A stretch of DNA of 64,000 nt from Firmicutes bacterium UBA6806 (lineage in GTDB: Bacteria > Bacillota > Clostridia > Peptostreptococcales > Acidaminobacteraceae). Within the stretch, counting starts at the first letter, position 1. Each line of letters begins with the position of its first letter. The notes beneath the pieces are model-generated. The model did not search any database, was not told the origin of the DNA, and was given only the letters and a program-made list of their open reading frames with translations. The stretch covers positions 1-64,000 of the forward strand of contig DKFC01000014.1 in the NCBI GenBank assembly GCA_002452745.1, written 5' to 3'. Both the position numbers and the translations under genes were made by a program. Shown here in pieces: positions 1 through 7,984 of this stretch.

Positions 1-69
1 TATTAGATTTTCAGTGCCCTCGGCATGCCTAAGAGAGTCCTTCATCTTATATTATTCTTCAATCAAAGA

Positions 70-579
70 TTAACGCCTGAATTTAAGCATCTTTACAAGT
101 GGCTCATTTTTAAGAATCCAATTGAAAATAGGGACGCCAGCCAACGTTATTACCACGAATTCACCCACAGCAACCATGACCATCCAAAATAGGAATGATT
201 CAGGTGCACCAAATACCACAGTGATTTCAAAAGCGATAATAAAACTGAAAATAGCAGGCCACAAACTGGAAATCACCAGTGTCCTTAAGCCATTTCCAAG
301 CCATCTTTTCGTCTGAACAATCATGAGCAAGCTCACAAGTGAAGCAAGCGACCCAAAGACTGCATCAATCAAACCAAATGGGCCAAGTAAATTTGCCATA
401 AAACAGCCGATTACCAGCCCTGGAATATATAGTGGATCAATTAGGGCTAGGAGGACCATTACCTCAGATACTCTGAATTGAATCGCTTCATAGCTCAAAA
501 AATAAAATGCAAACGTCACCACCACATAAATTGCGGCAACAATAGCCGTTCTCACCAAAAAATTAGTCTTATTGTTCAT
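70..579 (-). CDS. queT: QueT-family queuosine precursor transporter
   Basis: Integral membrane protein of 169 residues, expected to be the substrate-binding S-component of an ECF-type importer for queuosine precursors such as preQ1 or queuine. The sequence shows about five hydrophobic segments and the family hallmark near residue 35 (QFRVSEVMVLLALID), followed by a short loop and GLVIGCFMANLLGPFG. The ATG at 579 follows AGGAGG, which itself lies inside the last codons of the upstream radical SAM gene; the two genes overlap by 11 bases, so they are translationally coupled. No energising ECF A/T subunits are present nearby; a shared module encoded elsewhere is usual for this class. The preQ1 riboswitch at the head of the transcript supports the substrate. 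Family assignment is firm; the exact ligand is inferred. Confidence 0.85.
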   Translation of the reverse strand: MNNKTNFLVRTAIVAAIYVVVTFAFYFLSYEAIQFRVSEVMVLLALIDPLYIPGLVIGCFMANLLGPFGLIDAVFGSLASLVSLLMIVQTKRWLGNGLRTLVISSLWPAIFSFIIAFEITVVFGAPESFLFWMVMVAVGEFVVITLAGVPIFNWILKNEPLVKMLKFRR

Positions 580-1279
580 TCACAACGCCTCCTACACCAA
601 AATCTGTATTGTTCCAAAGTATCTCAATATTCTGGTTTGCCTCTAAATGGGCATATGACTCTTTAAACCACTGAATCAGATTTTCATCTGCCACAATTTC
701 AGTTGTATTATTTTGATAGATGTTGATACATCCATGTTCAAAATAATCCATCAAGATTTTCATATCCCTTTCGATCATTTCTTTCGTCTGACCTTTGATG
801 CCAACCATTAGACAAATTGAGGAAAAGTACGCAGCGACTTCCTCTGGAGAATTAAATTGAACGCCTTTTTTTAAAACTTTGTTTCTAAACGCATCATCAA
901 ATGTTTCAATCCCGCATTTGAATACAACAGGAACGTCAAACTGTGCTCTAAAAACCTCAAGTTCCTTACGATACATATAGTGGCTTTCAAAATACAGTTG
1001 CCTAATCTGTTTTACCTCAACAATTTGTCTGATGTCTCTAAGAGTTTCCTCCGGCAATTCAAAGCAGCTTCCTGAATTAATTACTTCAAGGCTGCCAAAC
1101 TTTCCAGTTACTTGGCTCAATACCGATTGATTGAGTTTGACGATTTCAGTTTCATCGTCAGAGTTATCATGAATATAATCACAAAAAGAACAAATCCCCC
1201 ATTGACATTTCCTAGACTTTAAAAGGACAATCTCACGGGGGTTTTTTTGATCAATAACACTATAACGCTCTATTGACAT
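569..1279 (-). CDS. queL: Radical SAM protein, probable queuine lyase QueL
   Basis: Radical SAM enzyme of 236 residues, first gene of a two-gene unit with the QueT transporter. QueL enzymes described in Clostridioides difficile convert queuine to preQ1 for re-entry into tRNA queuosine synthesis; the preQ1-I riboswitch upstream and the transporter downstream make this the best reading, but sequence alone does not prove the reaction. The cluster-binding cysteines are in KCQWGICSFCDY near residue 24-35, spaced CX4CX2C instead of the usual CX3CX2C. A GS-type SAM region follows (EVINSGSCFELPEE). The start at 1279 is chosen because AAGGGG lies 9 bases upstream; an upstream extension to 1357 would run through the riboswitch. 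The alternative is another small radical SAM enzyme of unknown function. Confidence 0.7.
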   Translation of the reverse strand: MSIERYSVIDQKNPREIVLLKSRKCQWGICSFCDYIHDNSDDETEIVKLNQSVLSQVTGKFGSLEVINSGSCFELPEETLRDIRQIVEVKQIRQLYFESHYMYRKELEVFRAQFDVPVVFKCGIETFDDAFRNKVLKKGVQFNSPEEVAAYFSSICLMVGIKGQTKEMIERDMKILMDYFEHGCINIYQNNTTEIVADENLIQWFKESYAHLEANQNIEILWNNTDFGVGGVVNEQ

Positions 1280-1288
1280 ATTTATCAA

Positions 1289-1327
1289 CCCCTTGTTTTT
1301 TATAGTGGGTACCAAGGAAACACTCTT
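1289..1327 (-). promoter_or_regulatory. preQ1-I riboswitch
   Basis: On the minus strand a short P1 stem (AGTG at 1321-1324 with CACT at 1304-1307) encloses a pyrimidine-rich loop and is followed by the A-rich tail ATAAAAAACAAGG typical of preQ1-I aptamers. The loop bases CCTTG (1312-1316) can pair with CAAGG in the tail, giving the H-type pseudoknot. The tail runs directly into AAGGGG, the ribosome binding site of the radical SAM gene, and no terminator follows, so control should be at translation initiation: ligand folds the pseudoknot and hides the Shine-Dalgarno. The start of transcription predicted from the promoter at 1341-1368 lies just ahead of the aptamer. Confidence 0.85.
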
Positions 1328-1340
1328 AAAGACGAATATA

Positions 1341-1368
1341 ATTATACCATATATCAATTGCTTGTAAA
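1341..1368 (-). promoter_or_regulatory. Sigma-A-type promoter of queL-queT
   Basis: TTTACA (1363-1368), 16 bases, then TATAAT (1341-1346) with an extended TGG ahead of the -10. It lies between the stop of the HD-GYP gene and the preQ1 aptamer, so the que unit has its own transcript of about 55 bases of leader. Confidence 0.65.
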
Positions 1369-1375
1369 GAAAAAC

Positions 1376-2926
1376 TTATTGACCATTCGAAACCACTTTT
1401 TCAATATTGTCGATAAATGTTTCAACAAGTATCGGATCAAAGTGCTGTCCTTTTAAAGAACGTATATACGCCAATGTGCTGTCCACGCTTTCTGCTTCTT
1501 TATAGCAGCGTCTATGCGTCATGGCATCGAAGACATCCACAATAGCCATCATTCTTGCACTAATAGGAATTTCCCGCCCTTTCAGTCCCGAGGGATAACC
1601 GCTTCCATCGTATCGCTCGTGATGGTTTAAGGCAATTTCCGCCGCTAATTTTAATATCTCGAGTTTAGATTTGCTCAATATCTGATGACCGATCTCCGCA
1701 TGGGTCTTGACAATTTCATACTCTTCTGTTGTGAGCTTGCCGGGTTTCTTTAAAATGGCATCTGGTATTGCAATCTTCCCGACATCGTGCATGGTACTGG
1801 CAACTTTGAGCATTTCGCCTTCAGAATATGAAAACTGGTTTAATAGCGCAAACTGATACATCATGTCCGAAATACGCCTTATGTGTTCTCCCGTGTCATC
1901 AAAATGCTTTTCAACCACTTCACCAAGTGTGATGATAATTTCCTTTTGAGTATTGGTAATCATGGAATTTAGGATATAATTGTCCAGTGCCACCGAATAA
2001 TTTGTCAAAAATAAGTTAATCAATTCAAAATCGTATAAATTTTTATCCCCCTCTATAAAGATATAATTGCTCAAATTGCTCTTGCCGCTTTTCTTTATGA
2101 TAAATCCATTTTGAAGATAATTAATTTCATCAAGTGTGTTGGCGTTGCTGTTCAACCAGTTATAGACCTGACTGAGTTCTGTTACTTCGGAGAGTTTTTT
2201 GCCTATAAAGCCACTGTACTTACCAGAAGCTGCCACAATTACAGGCATTTCTGATTGATCCAGCGTGATGACACCGTCTCCAGACTGCTCTCCACTCCCT
2301 TCCCTAATGAACATAATATCGGTCTCCTCAGTTAAAAAAGACGAGAGTTGACTTAATATGCCGTTAAAAAAATCATCCATTGAACTGTGCTCGAACAAAT
2401 TAGAACTCGCTCTGATGATCTTTTCAAGTCCCTTTCTGTGTTTATCAATCTTTCTGAGGTCTCTATAATTTCTGAGTGCATTGTACAGAGTCGTTGTAAG
2501 ACGCTGTACTGTCATTTCTGTCTTTAGCCGATAATCGTTTATATCGTATTCACGTATGATTTTATCTTCTGGTGCTTCCCCAGGTTGACCTGTCCTCAGA
2601 ACAATTCGAGTCATGTCATTTTGAAGTGTTTTTCTTAGAAATTCAACCACTTCAAGGCCAGAGTGGTTTTTCTCCATAACCACATCCAGAAATAGAATTG
2701 CAACATCAGAATTCTCCTTCAGAACCTCTATGGTTTCCGAGCCTGAGTAAGTATCAATAAACATCAATCCATGCCCTTCAAACGTAAAATCTCTCAAAAT
2801 CATCTTCGTAACTGAATGCACCTCTATATCATCATCTGCAATTACAATCTTTATTGGCTTTTTATTCAGATCCGCAACTTCTTCATCCTCTTTTAAAAAA
2901 TCCAGTTCAATATGCCATTTTTCCAT
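1376..2926 (-). CDS. Response regulator with REC, DUF3369 and HD-GYP domains
   Basis: Predicted cytoplasmic response regulator of 516 residues whose output domain is a cyclic di-GMP phosphodiesterase. Residues about 24-150 are a receiver domain (acidic D31-D33, phosphoacceptor D81 in FLDVVM, Thr in VLRTGQPG, Lys in YRLKTE). A DUF3369-like middle region follows, and the C-terminal third is HD-GYP with the intact signatures MHDVGKIAIPD and HHERYDGSGYPSGLKG. The start at 2926 is preferred to a GTG at 2941 because GGAGAAG precedes it. It lies 24 bases after the sensor kinase gene and is surely its partner. All metal and GYP residues look intact, so activity is expected; the signal is unknown. Confidence 0.9.
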   Translation of the reverse strand: MEKWHIELDFLKEDEEVADLNKKPIKIVIADDDIEVHSVTKMILRDFTFEGHGLMFIDTYSGSETIEVLKENSDVAILFLDVVMEKNHSGLEVVEFLRKTLQNDMTRIVLRTGQPGEAPEDKIIREYDINDYRLKTEMTVQRLTTTLYNALRNYRDLRKIDKHRKGLEKIIRASSNLFEHSSMDDFFNGILSQLSSFLTEETDIMFIREGSGEQSGDGVITLDQSEMPVIVAASGKYSGFIGKKLSEVTELSQVYNWLNSNANTLDEINYLQNGFIIKKSGKSNLSNYIFIEGDKNLYDFELINLFLTNYSVALDNYILNSMITNTQKEIIITLGEVVEKHFDDTGEHIRRISDMMYQFALLNQFSYSEGEMLKVASTMHDVGKIAIPDAILKKPGKLTTEEYEIVKTHAEIGHQILSKSKLEILKLAAEIALNHHERYDGSGYPSGLKGREIPISARMMAIVDVFDAMTHRRCYKEAESVDSTLAYIRSLKGQHFDPILVETFIDNIEKVVSNGQ

Positions 2927-2950
2927 GCGTCTTCTCCTCACGTCTTTAGA

Positions 2951-5446
2951 TTAGTTGATTTCAGAATCAAGTTGACCATATGTCAAGTCCATCTCGATTT
3001 CGAAGCACGTTCCCTCTCCAAGTGTTGATTCACATTTAATGCGTCCTCCCAATTGACTGGTCACAATATTATAGACGATATTAAGTCCAAGGCCACTTCC
3101 GCCTCTACTTCTATTCGTTGTAAAAAATGGATCAAATACCTTTGACAGATGTGCTTCATCAATGCCTTTGCCATCATCTCGATAAGTGAGTTTGAGTACT
3201 TCTTCCTCCAAAGACAATTCAATATTAATATTGCCGTTTTTCCGTCCTTCAAACCCATGTATAATAGAATTCATCACCAAATTGGTCAAAATTTGAGAAA
3301 AAGCACCAGGAAAACTTTCGATTTCAAGCATTTTATCACAGCTTATGACAATATTATGGGCAGAATTTTTGTATTCATGCTTAAGGCTCAATACTGTGGC
3401 TTGAAGATAATTATAGAGGTTGAACCTAATTTTGCCCTCTAAGCTCTGTTTAACAGCAATTTCTTTAAAACTCTTCACGAGTTCTGCCGCTCTGTTCAAA
3501 TTCGAATTGATGATGACGATGCTCTCCTCTAAATTGTTTAAAAACTTAAGGAAATCCGATTTCGTCATCATATTGGATTCAAGTTTTGCCTTGGCCTCTC
3601 TGTAGAGAGCATCCATATATGATCCCGCTGAAACAGCAACTCCCAGTGGTGTGTTAATCTCATGTGAAATCCCCGATACCAATGACCCTAGAGACGCCAT
3701 CTTCTCTTTTTCCACCAGCTCATTCATGGCCATTTCCAATTCCTGTGTTCGCTCTTTAACCAAGAATTCAAGTGTCTCCTTTTCAGAGGCAATGAGTCGA
3801 TTGACCTCTTGCTGAGCTTGTACCAAATCCGTGATATCCGTATTTGATCCAAGTACCTTCAATAAGTTGCCCTCATCATCAGAGAGGGGAATCAAGTTGA
3901 CATTTAGGTATTTTCGCTTGCCATAGGGTCCTGTAAAATCATACTGAAAATCAAGCACTTCCCTTTCCAAACAAATTCGATTAAAGACATCTTTCCAAAA
4001 TTGACGAATCATTTCATCTTCAAAGATGCTATCAATGTCTTTGCCAATAATTTGACTTCTGACTTTTCCTGCTGATCGCTCAAAAGATGAATTGACAGAA
4101 AGGTATTTTCCCTCTGGCGAGATTGTATAAATCATGTTCTCCACATTTTCCACCAGAGATTGATAAGTCTCTTTGCTCACTGTTATTTGATTAAAATACG
4201 CCTGTATTTGAACTGACATTGCGTTTAAGGCCTTAATAAGTGCTTCCGTTTCGATAAATCTTACATTTGTGTCACCAACTCTTGCAGTCCAATCGCCATC
4301 TGCAATTTGCAGTGCCACATCAGCTGATTCCAAAATGGGTTTAATAATTCTATTCAATATAATCATACCGCCAATTGTCGCCAAAAAAATCACTGCTAAA
4401 ACCATTGCCACAGTGGCATTTTGCCTTCCTTTGACCATGCCCATCAAATCAGATTCCGGAATGACCACAACCACCTTCCAGTGAAGTGACGTCGGCTCTT
4501 TAAGGTCATTGATTATGACAAAATACTTCTCAGAGCCAATTGGGAAATTTGCCACGTTAGACTCTAAATCCACATTATCTTGAAGGTGCTCAGCAGCAAT
4601 TTTTATAATTTCATCACCGCTATCCATCGCTTGAATCAACTCGACTCTATCTGATACGCCTTGGCGCGTCTTATCGGAGTCACTCTCATTTGACTGGGCA
4701 ATTAGTTGCCACCCTTCATTGACAATAAAGATGACGCCGTTTCGCCTATTTGTATCCGCTACAAGTCGCTCATTGATCCCAGACAGCTTCACATCCACAT
4801 CTGAAACCCCTCTAAATTGTCCTGTTTCATCTATAATTGGCATCAATGAAGAAATAGTGGCCTCGTTTCTTTCGTCGAGATTTATGTATATATCAGACCA
4901 CTGAGGTTCAGGATTTTCTTTTACAGGAACATACCAAGGTCTCACCGTTGGATCATAGCCCTCATAAGCGCTGAGTACGTTTGCCTTGAGAGTCTCTCCT
5001 TCATAAATATTGAGGATTCCATCTGTTCGGGAATCTTGAAGCATTAAATTGTACTCTCTTCTATCATCAGACATCCTATAACCCAGAAACTCTGAATTTT
5101 CATTGCCCAGGCTAACAGCACTGACCTGAGGTAATTCCCGTCTAAGCGTCTTTAACAAATCCAGTGTATAAATTTGGAGTGCCTCTAAATTCTCGCTTTC
5201 GTATAACTGATCTTTTATGATAACTTGCCCGTACATGGCATTTACCCGCTGAGGTTCGAGCAACATATATCGTATCATCTGTTCCGTATTCTCACTTATT
5301 GAATTTAAGAGTCTTCCCCCTTGATCTTTTGTCATCCACACATAGTTCTGTCGCCAAAATAGAACAAACATCAACACAATGATGGCCATAATCATTATAA
5401 ATGGCAATATAATTGCTGTTCTCAAGGACATTGATCGTTTCCCCAT
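2951..5446 (-). CDS. Membrane sensor histidine kinase (dCache-HAMP-PAS-HisKA-ATPase)
   Basis: Sensor kinase of 831 residues that should phosphorylate the HD-GYP regulator encoded next. A transmembrane helix at about residues 11-31 is followed by a roughly 310-residue extracellular dCache-like sensor region containing VRPWYVP, which is typical of double-Cache ligand modules, then a second helix near 345-367, a HAMP linker, a PAS domain (about 430-545), a coiled coil and the kinase core. The phospho-accepting His is near residue 595 in GISHEINTPLG; the ATPase has the N box (NLVMNSIIHG), DDGKGI and GGSGLGL motifs. The ATG at 5446 follows GAGGGGAAG. No receiver domain is fused. The ligand cannot be told from sequence. 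Confidence 0.92.
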   Translation of the reverse strand: MGKRSMSLRTAIILPFIMIMAIIVLMFVLFWRQNYVWMTKDQGGRLLNSISENTEQMIRYMLLEPQRVNAMYGQVIIKDQLYESENLEALQIYTLDLLKTLRRELPQVSAVSLGNENSEFLGYRMSDDRREYNLMLQDSRTDGILNIYEGETLKANVLSAYEGYDPTVRPWYVPVKENPEPQWSDIYINLDERNEATISSLMPIIDETGQFRGVSDVDVKLSGINERLVADTNRRNGVIFIVNEGWQLIAQSNESDSDKTRQGVSDRVELIQAMDSGDEIIKIAAEHLQDNVDLESNVANFPIGSEKYFVIINDLKEPTSLHWKVVVVIPESDLMGMVKGRQNATVAMVLAVIFLATIGGMIILNRIIKPILESADVALQIADGDWTARVGDTNVRFIETEALIKALNAMSVQIQAYFNQITVSKETYQSLVENVENMIYTISPEGKYLSVNSSFERSAGKVRSQIIGKDIDSIFEDEMIRQFWKDVFNRICLEREVLDFQYDFTGPYGKRKYLNVNLIPLSDDEGNLLKVLGSNTDITDLVQAQQEVNRLIASEKETLEFLVKERTQELEMAMNELVEKEKMASLGSLVSGISHEINTPLGVAVSAGSYMDALYREAKAKLESNMMTKSDFLKFLNNLEESIVIINSNLNRAAELVKSFKEIAVKQSLEGKIRFNLYNYLQATVLSLKHEYKNSAHNIVISCDKMLEIESFPGAFSQILTNLVMNSIIHGFEGRKNGNINIELSLEEEVLKLTYRDDGKGIDEAHLSKVFDPFFTTNRSRGGSGLGLNIVYNIVTSQLGGRIKCESTLGEGTCFEIEMDLTYGQLDSEIN

Positions 5447-5478
5447 ACAATCTTCCCCTCTCCATAGACTTCATAATA

Positions 5479-5508
5479 TTTATACCTGTAACTCTATTTT
5501 CTTAACAA
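5479..5508 (-). promoter_or_regulatory. Possible promoter of the sensor kinase operon
   Basis: TTGTTA (5503-5508), 18 bases, TATAAA (5479-5484), placed 33 bases ahead of the kinase start and just after the purB terminator. The -35 is a moderate match. Confidence 0.45.
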
Positions 5509-5533
5509 GAATTTTTACAGTTCTCACTTTATC

Positions 5534-5588
5534 CTAAAAAAACTGGCTTAAATCTCTTTTAGTTTTCCCAAAAAGTTCTAAGCCAGTT
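5534..5588 (-). terminator. Intrinsic terminator after purB
   Basis: A 10-base perfect stem (AACTGGCTTA with TAAGCCAGTT, arms 5579-5588 and 5541-5550) holds an inner CTTTT/AAAAG helix and is followed on the minus strand by TTTTTTT. It separates purB from the two-component operon. Confidence 0.85.
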
Positions 5589-5698
5589 CATATATATTTT
5601 TTCTATTATGACTTTCTGTCAAATGCCATTTGCACTTTCCTTTAATGAATCACAATTCAAATAATAAATCACAATTAAGGTCTATATGGCCCTACCAT

Positions 5699-7129
5699 CT
5701 ATACCTTAAGCGAAATATTCATTCCAAGTTCTTTTTCGTGTGCCGCTCTTATTGGTGACACATGTTGTTCAATAAAGCTGTCCACCTGTTCAGGGCTTCT
5801 TCCAATATAATCTGCCGGGTTCAGCAGTGTGCTGATATCCTCAGAGGATAAATTGAATGTCAGGTCATTTACAATTCTTTCAAGCAAATCATTTTCAAGG
5901 CCAAGTTCCTTGACCATCCTTCCTGCTTCCATGGAGTGAACCCGAATTGCTTCATGCAGAACTTGTCTATCGCCGCCTTTTTTTACAGCACCCATGATGA
6001 TGTTTTCTGTTGCCATAAAAGGCAGCTCTGCCAAGACGTGTTTTTCAATGACCTTTTCATATACCACAAGGCCAGTGGTGACATTGTTTGCAATATCCAA
6101 GCAAGCGTCTATTGCCAGAAATGACTCTGGAATTGCCAATCGCTTATTGGCACTATCATCCAATGTGCGCTCAAACCATTGAGTTGCGGCAACCATTTGT
6201 GGGCTCAATCCCAATGAGAGAACGTACTTGCAAAGTGATGAAATCCTTTCACTTCTCATTGGATTTCGCTTATACGCCATTGCTGATGAACCAATTTGCT
6301 TCTTTTCAAACGGCTCTTCTATCTCCTTAAGCGACTGTAAAAGTCTCAAGTCGTTTGTCATCTTATGCAGCGTTGTGGCTACGCCAGTGAGTACACCAAG
6401 TACCTTTGCATCTATTTTTCTCGTGTAGGTTTGCCCTGTAACTGCAAGTGTATCTGCAAAGCCCATTTTTTGCGCCACCATTTTATCGAGTTTTGCCACT
6501 TTGTCATGGTCATTGTCAAACAGACTCATATAAGAGGCCTGTGTACCAGTGGTTCCCTTTGCACCTCTCATCTTCATCTGTCCGATTAAGACGACAATAT
6601 CCTCATAGTCCATCACAAGATCCATTAGCCAAAGCGTCGCTCTTTTGCCCACAGTGGTGAGCTGTGCAGGTTGGTAGTGGGTGAAGCCAAGTGTTGGTAT
6701 AGCTTTTGTCTCCTCGGCAAATTTGCCCAGCTTATCAATTAAAATCGCCAACTTTTTCAGGGTGATTTGCAGTGCCTCTTTCATGACAATGAGATCTGTA
6801 TTATCACCAACATATGCACTGGTTGCACCCAAGTGAATAATCGGCATGGCTTTGGGACATTGTTCTCCAAATGTATGAACATGTGCCATGACATCATGTC
6901 TGACTTCTTTTTCAAATGCCGCGGCCCTTTCAAAATTGATGTTGTAGATATTGGCTTTCATCTCAGCAATTTGTTCATCAGTGATATTGAGCCCAAGTTC
7001 CTTTTCCGCTTCTGCCAGAGCTATCCAAAGTTTTCGCCAAGTTGAGAATTTCTTCATTGGGGAAAACTGATTTAACATTTCTTCACTTGCATATCTCTCA
7101 ATTAAGGGATTTTGATAATTTTCGTACAT
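5699..7129 (-). CDS. purB: Adenylosuccinate lyase
   Basis: Cytoplasmic enzyme of 476 residues in the fumarase/aspartase superfamily. It releases fumarate from SAICAR and from adenylosuccinate in purine synthesis. The superfamily signature near residue 280 reads GSSAMAYKRNPMRSE, containing the mobile catalytic serine loop; HLGATSAYVGDN and TLGFTHYQPAQ hold other substrate contacts. The length and the YKRNPMRSE form place it with the longer, eukaryote-like purB group rather than the shorter Bacillus subtilis enzyme. The ATG at 7129 follows GGAGG; a TTG four codons upstream overlaps that site. It is a single-gene unit with its own promoter and terminator; no other pur genes are adjacent. Confidence 0.96.
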   Translation of the reverse strand: MYENYQNPLIERYASEEMLNQFSPMKKFSTWRKLWIALAEAEKELGLNITDEQIAEMKANIYNINFERAAAFEKEVRHDVMAHVHTFGEQCPKAMPIIHLGATSAYVGDNTDLIVMKEALQITLKKLAILIDKLGKFAEETKAIPTLGFTHYQPAQLTTVGKRATLWLMDLVMDYEDIVVLIGQMKMRGAKGTTGTQASYMSLFDNDHDKVAKLDKMVAQKMGFADTLAVTGQTYTRKIDAKVLGVLTGVATTLHKMTNDLRLLQSLKEIEEPFEKKQIGSSAMAYKRNPMRSERISSLCKYVLSLGLSPQMVAATQWFERTLDDSANKRLAIPESFLAIDACLDIANNVTTGLVVYEKVIEKHVLAELPFMATENIIMGAVKKGGDRQVLHEAIRVHSMEAGRMVKELGLENDLLERIVNDLTFNLSSEDISTLLNPADYIGRSPEQVDSFIEQHVSPIRAAHEKELGMNISLKV

Positions 7130-7222
7130 TTTAGCCTCCAAAAAACCATTTTAAGTCCATTTATTTTGTTTAAAACACGAACAATTTTAAAACTCTTTTA
7201 TTTTTCATACACCTTCCACTCA

Positions 7223-7251
7223 ATTATAGACTATTCTTCTGTCCCGTGCAA
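7223..7251 (-). promoter_or_regulatory. Promoter of purB
   Basis: TTGCAC (7246-7251), 17 bases, TATAAT (7223-7228), directly after the spoVS terminator. The predicted leader of about 85 bases shows no recognisable purine riboswitch. Confidence 0.65.
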
Positions 7252-7252
7252 C

Positions 7253-7276
7253 TGAAAAAGAGCCCTTTGGGCTCTT
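7253..7276 (-). terminator. Intrinsic terminator after spoVS genes
   Basis: Stem AAGAGCCC with GGGCTCTT (arms 7269-7276 and 7258-7265) and a four-base loop, followed on the minus strand by TTTTTC. It overlaps the -35 side of the purB promoter region. Confidence 0.85.
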
Positions 7277-7318
7277 ATCGTTAAAATAGTACCTATCAAT
7301 TCTCTCATTTTGGAAACT

Positions 7319-7579
7319 TTATCTCGGCTGTATAATCAACTTGATAGCCGTTCTCTCTTCTCCGTCTATGATAATGTCTGCAAACGCAGGAATACAAACT
7401 AAATCAATACCGGAAGGTGAAACAAATCCCCTTGCAATAGCCACTGCCTTGATAGCCTGATTTATTGCCCCAGCACCTACTGCCTGTATCTCTGCACTTC
7501 CGTGTTCTCTTATTACACCTGCCAAAGCACCAGCAACTGAATTCGGATTCGATTTTGAAGAAACTTTTAATACTTCCAT
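7319..7579 (-). CDS. spoVS: Stage V sporulation protein S, copy 1
   Basis: Small Alba-like nucleic-acid-binding protein of 86 residues. SpoVS influences septation and spore coat or cortex stages in Bacillus and is kept in many non-sporulating relatives. The family core NPNSVAGALAGVIREHG, QAVGAGAINQAIKAVAIARGF and a C-terminal RTAIKLIIQ are intact. The ATG at 7579 lies 8 bases after GGAGG; an ATG two codons earlier is too close to that site. It follows its paralogue after 15 bases, so both share a transcript ending at the hairpin near 7265. The two copies differ at about one residue in five, mostly in the N-terminal and beta-strand parts. Confidence 0.95.
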   Translation of the reverse strand: MEVLKVSSKSNPNSVAGALAGVIREHGSAEIQAVGAGAINQAIKAVAIARGFVSPSGIDLVCIPAFADIIIDGEERTAIKLIIQPR

Positions 7580-7594
7580 ATACATTGCCTCCTT

Positions 7595-7861
7595 TTATAT
7601 TGTGTGCCTTTGAATAATGAGTTTTATTGCGGTACGATCCTCACCATTGATGACGACTTCAGTAAAAGCCGGGATAAAGCTCAAATCAATGCCGCTGGGT
7701 GCCATAAATCCTCTAGCTATGGCAATAGCCTTCACAGATTGGTTTAGTGCGCCAGCACCTACTGCTTGAATTTCTACATTTCCACGTTCTCTTATGATAC
7801 CTGCTAAAGCGCCTGCTACTGAATTGGGATTAGAATTGCCAGCAACTTTTAGTACTTCCAT
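7595..7861 (-). CDS. spoVS: Stage V sporulation protein S, copy 2
   Basis: Paralogue of the downstream spoVS gene, 88 residues, first in the pair. The same conserved motifs are present (NPNSVAGALAGIIRERG, QAVGAGALNQSVKAIAIARGF, DRTAIKLIIQ). It has a strong AAGGAGG nine bases ahead of ATG 7861. Its C-terminus carries a short RHTI extension that the other copy lacks. In Bacillus subtilis spoVS also lies just downstream of rny, though with ymdB between them; here ymdB is missing. A leader of about 130 bases upstream contains a sequence shared with the M16 peptidase leader. Confidence 0.95.
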   Translation of the reverse strand: MEVLKVAGNSNPNSVAGALAGIIRERGNVEIQAVGAGALNQSVKAIAIARGFMAPSGIDLSFIPAFTEVVINGEDRTAIKLIIQRHTI

Positions 7862-7984
7862 CTCTGATATCCTCCTTATGCCATTAACTATGAATTTCGT
7901 TATGTAAAATATACCCTGTCATGGATAGGCTAAACAAAATCATGAATTTAAATCACTAGCACATCGAATAAGGGGTTTGGCAAG

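Noticed and set aside
1..45. Open frame of 15 codons from ATG at 45 running off the left edge (MKDSLRHAEGTENLI), downstream of queT.
   Set aside because: No good ribosome binding site and too short to recognise; it may be a third gene of the que unit but cannot be supported.
7172..7190. AACACGAACAAT in the purB leader resembles a PurR box.
   Set aside because: It matches the CGAAC core but misses two consensus positions, lies downstream of the promoter and has no paired second box.
7870..7930. Possible sigma-H promoter (AGGGTATAT ... CGAAAT) or sigma-A promoter (TTGTTT-18-TATATT) ahead of the spoVS pair.
   Set aside because: Both matches are weak and overlap; I cannot choose between them.
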